This document shows, piece after piece, positions 58,176 to 64,000 of a DNA stretch of 64,000 nt. The stretch covers positions 116,062,035 through 116,126,034 of the forward strand of contig NC_073746.1 of the NCBI RefSeq assembly GCF_029784135.1, given 5' to 3'. This DNA is from Toxorhynchites rutilus septentrionalis (taxonomy: Eukaryota; Arthropoda; Insecta; Diptera; Culicidae). The notes below the pieces were generated by a model, which was not told the DNA's origin, did not search any database, and saw nothing but the letters and a program-made list of their open reading frames with translations. The translations under genes and the position numbers were made by a program. The stretch's first letter is position 1. Each line of letters starts with the position of its first letter.

Positions 58176-58614
58176 CTGTAAACAAAAACGAGAAAGTGAG
58201 AGTAATATAATAATCAATTGATTAATGTCAAAGCGGTTTTGTTCTTTTAATTCAATACTATGTAAGCTCATTTAACCAAACAAATGTGTCTGCATTAACC
58301 ACACAACTATTGCGAAACTTTCCAATGCAACATGAGCAGCGCGGCTTTGCCACACGACATTCTGGGACACACGGTGGAGCTATTGCGGTCACCGGTAATA
58401 TAAGCATCGGGACCACAAATTTGTATTCCCATCACACTGACGGATGGCACTCCGGCGGCGCGGCTTCACGGTCATTGAGGACGATGTGAGCATAAACTTT
58501 TATGTGCTCCGCAAGCCAGCCCGAGACCAGATGGAAGGCGATATCCGACGGGGGCCCTATCACTCGTACATCTCTTCCGCACTAAAGTGGCGCGCGTAAA
58601 ACAAACGGTCTCAC

Positions 58615-58756
58615 TTTGGCGTGGGGTGGTTACCTGTGACAACCGCGAAACCAGAGGCACGATGGTATCAAGGATCGTAATCTTATCCCTGTGTCGTGTG
58701 AGAAAAATAGCAACAGCGGTAGCTGCAGCAATTATGTAGGAAATTTGCAACTGCAT
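58615..58756 (-). CDS. Pvr: Pvr exon 1 (signal peptide), tentative
   Basis: Proposed first coding exon of a PDGF/VEGF-receptor-like receptor tyrosine kinase. The ATG at 58756 opens a reading frame that starts MQLQISYIIAAATAVAIFL, a short polar start followed by a hydrophobic stretch, as expected for a secretory signal peptide. Two donors are possible. CAG/GTAACC would end the exon at 58634 in phase 0, which does not fit the next exon. AAA/GTGAGA ends it at 58615 in phase 1, which fits exon 2 exactly, so the second was chosen. Its weak point is an A rather than G as the last exon base. The signal-peptide role is inferred from hydrophobicity and position only. The true first exon could instead lie elsewhere upstream, with this frame being chance. 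Confidence 0.5.
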
Positions 58757-59440
58757 CCTGTGTGCAGCCGATGCAGAGTTGTTACGTTAAACTGCAGTGA
58801 GTTCATTGCGAAACGACTGCGTGAAATTATGCGACAAAATATAGTTGCGAATTTTCTTTCCGTTTGTTAATGAATTTATGTGTATGAAGTTAAATGTATT
58901 TTCAGCAAGCCCATCGTTTTCCATTGTTTCTAGTCAGTTCTTTTTTTTTTACTTCAGTGGTGATTTCATGCCTCAAGTAGCCAGAACATTTTTTCTGACT
59001 ATAATAAACTTTTAACGACTAGGTAACAACATTTGGATGCGTTTTTCGAAGTCATCCGTTGGTACAACCACTTGGTGTAGGTGGTAAGCACTTCTTTGGA
59101 AACGGAAATATACCGACGGAAAACATGCGTTTGCGATGGGAAATGAAATGTTGGGATATAATTTATTTATAGCATAACAGGATTTGAATGAGACCCCCTT
59201 GCTCGCAGATCGGCTATGCTTTGTAGTCGCTGTTCGATGACAATTTATTTTTTCAAAAAAGTGCTTTCAAACTCAACCAGAACGAAGGTAGAATCCTTGA
59301 ATAGGTTATTTCGCTATTATATTTTCGATTCGTAGAGAAAACGTACAAAAATTTAGAGCATTTATTCACTTTGTATAGCAGAAAGTATTTAGTCAAACAC
59401 GGAAAGAGGGAAAGACCAGAGTTTTAAACCATTTCTGATG
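58757..59440. other. Upstream flank of Pvr, no gene seen
   Basis: Sequence between the proposed Pvr start codon and the R1-like LINE. It should hold the 5-prime UTR or promoter if exon 1 is right, but no clear TATA box or initiator was identified. Confidence 0.4.
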
Positions 59441-59609
59441 TGTTCGATTGCAGCAGCAGAAGCATCACAATGAAGCGATCGGAGGCTTGCAAAAATTCTC
59501 CGGTATTGAGGATTTTTCAGAGCCGCTTCTTCTTCTGTAGGAGCATTGTACCACTGCGACCATTAGTTTGATCTATTGTAGTGCACTCCAATTTGCTATG
59601 TATGCAGTG

Positions 59610-60392
59610 TCAGTTCGTTCCATCACTCAGGGAATAAGGGATAGTCGCACCAGGACTTTTCATATCCTCCCACGAAGGTATGACTTCCTTTATGAAGCTC
59701 CTTACCTGTTTTGGTTCAGCAGACCAAATCTCGTTAGGCATAAAAATGCCCTTTCCAAGAATTCGCAGTCTTCGCTGAATTAGTGTACTGCATTGACACA
59801 GTAAATGCTTCGAAGTCTCAGCTTCGAAATTGCAGAAACGACAGTTATCATCTGCCAGTTTTCCGATTTTTTTAAGGTGATACCTGCTCGGACAGTGCCC
59901 GGTCAATAGACCGGTTAATGTACTCAAATCTGCCTTATTCAAGCTGAGTAGGTTGCGTGTTATTCTGTTACAAGGTGTAATGGATAATTTGGATTGTCTT
60001 GGTGTTGATAGAGCCTTCCAGTTGGCTTCAATCATTGATATTTCCCAGGTTTTGAACTCCGATTTCATGCATGATGTAGATAATCCACAAAATGACTCAG
60101 GCCCGACGAATTTAGTTGAAGATCCTAATCTTGCTTAGAGATCGGCTTTTTCATTACCTTCTATACCGCAGTGACCAGGCGACCAGTATAGGTTAACTTC
60201 GTTAGTAGCAGCTAGTTGTTTTAAGGATAAAATACATTCCCAAACTAGCTTTGACTGACGAGTGTATGCTTTTACTGCATTAAGAGCTGCTTGGTTATCT
60301 GAGAAGATACAGATATTGGCATACCTGTATTTTCTAGTCAAACGAATATTTGTACATGTTAGAATAGCTGCTTGAAAAACTGTAGGCCACTG
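59610..60392 (-). pseudogene. LINE RNase H remainder and C-terminus
   Basis: After the TGA the frame continues QWPTVFQAAILTCTNIRLT: the Glu expected right after FQA is missing by a small deletion, so an RNase H catalytic residue is lost. ICIFSDNQAALNAVKAY and LYWSPGHCGIEGNEKADL follow, then another stop. The tail has the typical TGLLTGHCPSRYHLKKIGK and the Cys/His motif CRFCNFEAETSKHLLCQC. Confidence 0.88.
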
Positions 60393-61988
60393 TCACATTG
60401 GAATTGACATGTCGATTCCTGGTCCAGTAATACCAGTTCCCGTAGATTTACCGATTTTAGATCCATCGGTATAAAACACGAGTGATCCTGGACGACCACC
60501 TTCTTCCCATTCGTTGCGATTAAATTCAATCACTTTGAAGGGAACACTGAAGTTAGTCTTTGTTTCCATCCAGTCTTCATTCATGCTTACTATAGTGTTC
60601 AGTTGAAAATCTTTCAGGATTTGTAAATGCCCTGTGAGATCTCCTTCTAGAAAATTTTTTATACGTTTCAGCCTAAGAGCACCTTTTTCCGCTTCAAGTT
60701 GCACATATTGGTGCAAGGGTAGAAGGTATAAAAGAGCATCTAGGGCTTTGGAAGGTGCGCTTGGCATTGCTCCAGTTATTGATAAGCATGCCAGACGTTG
60801 TAGTTTATCGAGCTTTTTCTGAGCTGATATTTGTGTAGTTTTAGGCCACCACACTAGCGAAGCATATGTTAGTCTGGGTCTCACAATTGCCGAGTAAATC
60901 CAGTGAATCATTCTCGGTTTTAATCCCCACTTTTTCCCGAATATACTACTACAACTCCAGAGAGCAGTCTGGGCTTTAGATATTGCATACTCCGGTTGGT
61001 CGTTCCAATTTAGTTTTTGGTCAAACATGACACCTAAATATTTGGTTCGTTTTGAAAGCTCCAATTGTACACCTCCCAATCTAAGAGGTGGAATCTTATA
61101 CTTTCTTTTTCTGGTAAATGGAATTATGACTGTTTTTGAAGGATTAACACTAAGTCCTTCTAAGTTGCACCATTTGAGTGTGTAGTTAAGGGCTGTTTGT
61201 ATTCTATTGGAAGTAGTATACTCACATTTACCCCTCACTAAGATGATTATGTCATCAGCAAAACCAATGACTTCGTATCCTAAATTAGCTAGGTTATTAA
61301 TAAGATCGTCGACAACTAGGGACCACAACAGAGGAGACAGGACTCCTCCTTGAGGGCAACCTCTAGTTGATTTCGTTGTTAGAGTAGATCCTCCTAATTT
61401 AACTGTTATTAGTCGCTTGGTTAGCATGGCATGTATCCAGTTGGAGATGCACATGTCAAAACTACATTTTTTCATAGCTTTATTTATAGAGTTGTAGGAT
61501 GCATTGTCAAATGCTCCCTCAATATCAAGAAAAGCTGTAAGTGAGATTTCTTTAGCATCAAAAGATTTCTCTATTTTTGAAATTAACGTGTGAAGCGCTG
61601 TTTCAGTTGATTTATTTGCTTGGTAGGCAAATTGGAATTTGTTCAATGGTCTCCTGTTCAAATATGATGATTTGATATGGAGATCAATGACCTTTTGCAT
61701 CATTTTTAAGATGACAGATGTTAGACTAATTGGTCCATACGCTTTGGGGGTCGTCCTATCACGTTTGCCGGCCTTGGGAATAAATATAACCCGGACTTCT
61801 CGGCATTTACTAGGAATGTAGCTTAGTACCATACTAGCTCTAAACATCTCCGTTAGAAGAGGGACAGTGATATCCTTGCTTTTTTGTAACAGCACCGGAT
61901 AAATCCCGTCTGGTCCTGGAGATTTAAAGGGCTTCAAGGAATCCACTGCCCATTCAACCCTTGACTCCGTGAAGACCGCCCTAGCCAA
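60393..61988 (-). pseudogene. LINE reverse transcriptase and RNase H start
   Basis: A 531-codon frame: SLKPFKSPGPDGIYPVLLQ, REVRVIFIPKAGKRDRTTPK, TAFLDIEGAFDNASYN (Asp), RGCPQGGVLSPLLWSLVV and YEVIGFADDIIILVRG with FADD intact. The thumb region follows (RTKYLGVMFDQKLNW). It enters RNase H at VFYTDGSKIGKSTGTGIT and ends at a TGA (60390-60392) in place of a Gly codon before QWPTVFQA. Confidence 0.92.
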
Positions 61989-62250
61989 TTCATTAGCTCT
62001 ATTCTCGTCTCTGATTAGACAAGATTGTGTTTGTGTTGAAGACCTGTGCGTGTCCGGAAATCAATTGGATTGAGCCCGGGAAGTATGTTTCCATCATGAT
62101 ACTAAGTGTTTCCTGGGAATCGGTTGTATATTGACCATTTCCTTTTTTCAGACTACCAAGTCCGTTGGTATGGTCCTTAGAAAGGGCTTTATGGAGTCTT
62201 GCTACAACAGGTAAACTTTCTACCTGTTCGCAGGTGAACTTCCAATCCCT

Positions 62251-63294
62251 TCACTTAGATTTACGGATTTCTTTGTTATATTCTGTTAGATAGTTTTTGT
62301 AATCTGTCCAATCAGAGGTAATTTTTGCTTTGTTGAAATGTTTTCTAGACAATTTTCTAAACATTTCAAGTTTTTTGTTCCACCAAGATGCATCCTTGTT
62401 TGAAGTTTTTTGCTTCAGTGGACAGTTTCTTTCGAAGGTGGATTTAATATTGGTTTCAAATTCTGATGAAACTATTTCAAGCTGTTCAGTGGAAGAAATA
62501 CTTTCCACTGATATCAAAATTTTCTCCTGAAGTTTGGAATGATAATTATCCCAACTTGTTTTTCTCGGATCTCTGAATTGTTCGAACAAAAGATCTCCTG
62601 AATTATAATTAAACATTATATGTTTATGATCAGATAGAGATTCTACACTTGACACATGCCAATTTTTTATCTCATCTGATAGTTTAGAACTACAGAGTGT
62701 TAGATCAAGAGCTTCTTGTCTAATAGAGTTAACAAATGTTGGGTCGTTCCCTTGGTTACAAATGTTAATATAATTTGACATTAAATATTCAAGCACACAT
62801 TCACCTCTAACATTGATGTTGCTACTGTCCCAGACCGTATGGTGGGCGTTGGCGTCACATCCTATGATGAATTGTTTGTTATTTAATTTACAATGTTGTA
62901 TCAGCATAGCAACTTCAAATGGAGGAACTTCAACGTTGTCTCCTGGGAAATAAGCCGAAGCGACGATGATAACGGTTTTCCCTCGGGTCGTTGGAACCTC
63001 CAATTGTATTGCCACGATGTCACGGTTGATAAATTCTGTGATCGGCACATACCTAATGTTATCCCGTATAAGAATTACTGCTCTTGGTGCAGTTTGTGTG
63101 CTGTCATAGAGAAGCTTACATTTTTGTGTAGAGATTCCTCGAATCCTAGAATTATAGAACCAAGGCTCTTCAATAAGAGCCACATCCAAAGTTTCGTGAA
63201 TGACCCTTCTGCACAGGACGCTGGTTCCTCCCTTGGCGTGATGAAGGTTCACCTGAATAAACTTTATTCTGTCCAGCATTTTGTTCGTCTCCAT
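62251..63294 (-). pseudogene. LINE endonuclease (APE type)
   Basis: A 347-codon frame from METNKMLDRIKFIQVNLHHA. ALIEEPWFYNSRIRG carries the catalytic Glu and FIIGCDANAHHTVWDSSNIN the D-x-N pair; VESLSDHKHIMF has the final SDH. All main active-site residues are intact. The frame stops at EIRKSK, and stops separate it from the RT. Confidence 0.88.
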
Positions 63295-63599
63295 TATTCA
63301 GGGAGAGGCTGCCGGAACTCGAAAAGCTTGCTAGGATTGTTCATGTGAGTCCCCCGAGTTGCGCGGTAAAGAAGGTCAGCTACATCAGTGACCCGCTTAA
63401 TACAGTAAGGGCGGAAAATACTGTGGAGGGCGCCCCGGTGCTCCACAGATCCGCTAGAAAAATGGAATCGAGAATTGCAATCGCACTTTCTGCCCAATTT
63501 ATAGTTTGTGAATTAATAATAGTAGAAGGCATCAAATTCACTCGAGCAGCGTTCCTTCGAAGTCGCTTCAAAGACGTTATTTTGCTCTTTGGTTCTTTC

Positions 63600-64000
63600 A
63601 CGAATAATTGGTTGCGTTGAGATCGCTATAGGATTCTAATAAGATTTTCATTCATCGTCCTGAGGAGTTCGCGAGAACAGGAAGCAAAGCGATGGAGATA
63701 CAGTTGAAAATTATTCGCATGCAGCTGGTTCGAGCCGTACCCGAGAACATTTCACTATGTTTGCCCTCTTCAATATCTCTGAGCCGCTTCCAAAGAACAT
63801 TTCACATCTAATAGTTCAAAAGATGACTTGAATAAAGCAGGTCATTAAAGTTGACTTCAGTTTGAATAGGTACGCCTTGCTTCTTTTACTATGGGGCGTT
63901 TTTTGTCGGTTCTGGAATGTTTCGACAACAGACAGCAGATGTTTTGGCACGTTCCCTAATATCCTGACCAGGGCTTTACAATTTCACTTCATACTGAAGA
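63600..64000. other. Right edge, no gene seen
   Basis: No coding frame, RNA gene or repeat end recognised. CGAGAACATTTCAC / AAGAACATTTCAC is repeated at about 63742 and 63795. Confidence 0.5.

Larger units (their letters stand above)
59445..63400 (-). mobile_element. R1-like LINE, 5-prime truncated, degenerate
   Basis: In its own sense: endonuclease (63294-62251), a gap with several stops, reverse transcriptase (61988-60393), RNase H (about 60500-60135) and a C-terminal Cys/His region (60068-59610). No gag-like ORF1 or zinc knuckles were found upstream of the endonuclease, so the 5-prime part is probably lost. Ends and target duplication were not found. The motifs suggest the R1/I group of non-LTR elements; the clade is uncertain. 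Confidence 0.82.

Noticed and set aside
58286..58615. Short open frames on both strands in the first Pvr intron (for example a 50-codon plus-strand frame ending at about 58600 and a minus-strand frame with several Cys at about 58320-58450)
   Set aside because: They are GC-richer than the flanks and look protein-like, but match no family I know, have no clear splice signals in a usable phase, and the Pvr model is complete without them.

Overview
The window is eukaryotic, intron-rich and full of transposons. It looks like an Aedes mosquito genome: it carries Feilai-type tRNA-derived SINEs, ITmD37E-type DNA transposons and a Lian/LOA-like LINE, all known from Aedes, and one insect receptor tyrosine kinase gene with very large introns. 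No rRNA genes, CRISPR arrays or bacterial operons were seen.

The only host gene I can support is a PDGF/VEGF-receptor-like receptor tyrosine kinase (Pvr) on the minus strand, from about 58756 down to 12127. It continues past the left side of what I can see, because the kinase C-lobe was not found. Exons were placed by hand from splice signals and reading phase. In transcript order they are E1 58615-58756, E2 58006-58175, E3 57604-57945, E4a 57325-57469 or E4b 47525-47669, E5 35386-35543, E6 34836-35322, E7 34593-34768, E8 12975-14202, E9 12744-12912 and E10 12127-12386. With one of the two E4 exons, every junction is in phase and gives about 1092 codons: signal peptide, seven Ig domains, one transmembrane helix, kinase N-lobe and an Asn/His-rich kinase insert. 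E4a and E4b have the same length (145 nt) and the same phase (0 to 1), and each supplies the second half of Ig2. They therefore look like mutually exclusive exons that would change the probable ligand-binding domain. This is the most interesting biological signal here.

The introns hold nested transposons whose order of insertion can be read from target-site duplications. (1) A Tc1 element (3506-10695) is split by a GGGGCTGTCC-ended element with a TAA duplication and by a GGGGCTGATT-ended element with an AAT duplication. The second carries a fragment of the Hsp90 C-terminus that still ends in MEEVD. (2) A mariner (17537-27898) is split at one 12-13 bp site by a LOA-like LINE and a Feilai SINE, and the junction between them by a pogo-like element. 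(3) A foldback repeat (about 28040-33122) is split by a hAT element with a perfect 8 bp duplication; that hAT contains an ITmD37E copy and a smaller hAT. (4) A second hAT (36645-38885, 8 bp duplication) contains another ITmD37E copy. Four ITmD37E copies are present in all, each with inactivating changes. Relics of further mariner, Tc1 and ITm elements, a Jockey-like LINE and an R1-like LINE fill other parts.

The remaining intervals are AT-rich intron or flank with no gene I could recognise. Exon ends and element ends come from reading the sequence by eye; no alignment or search was run.
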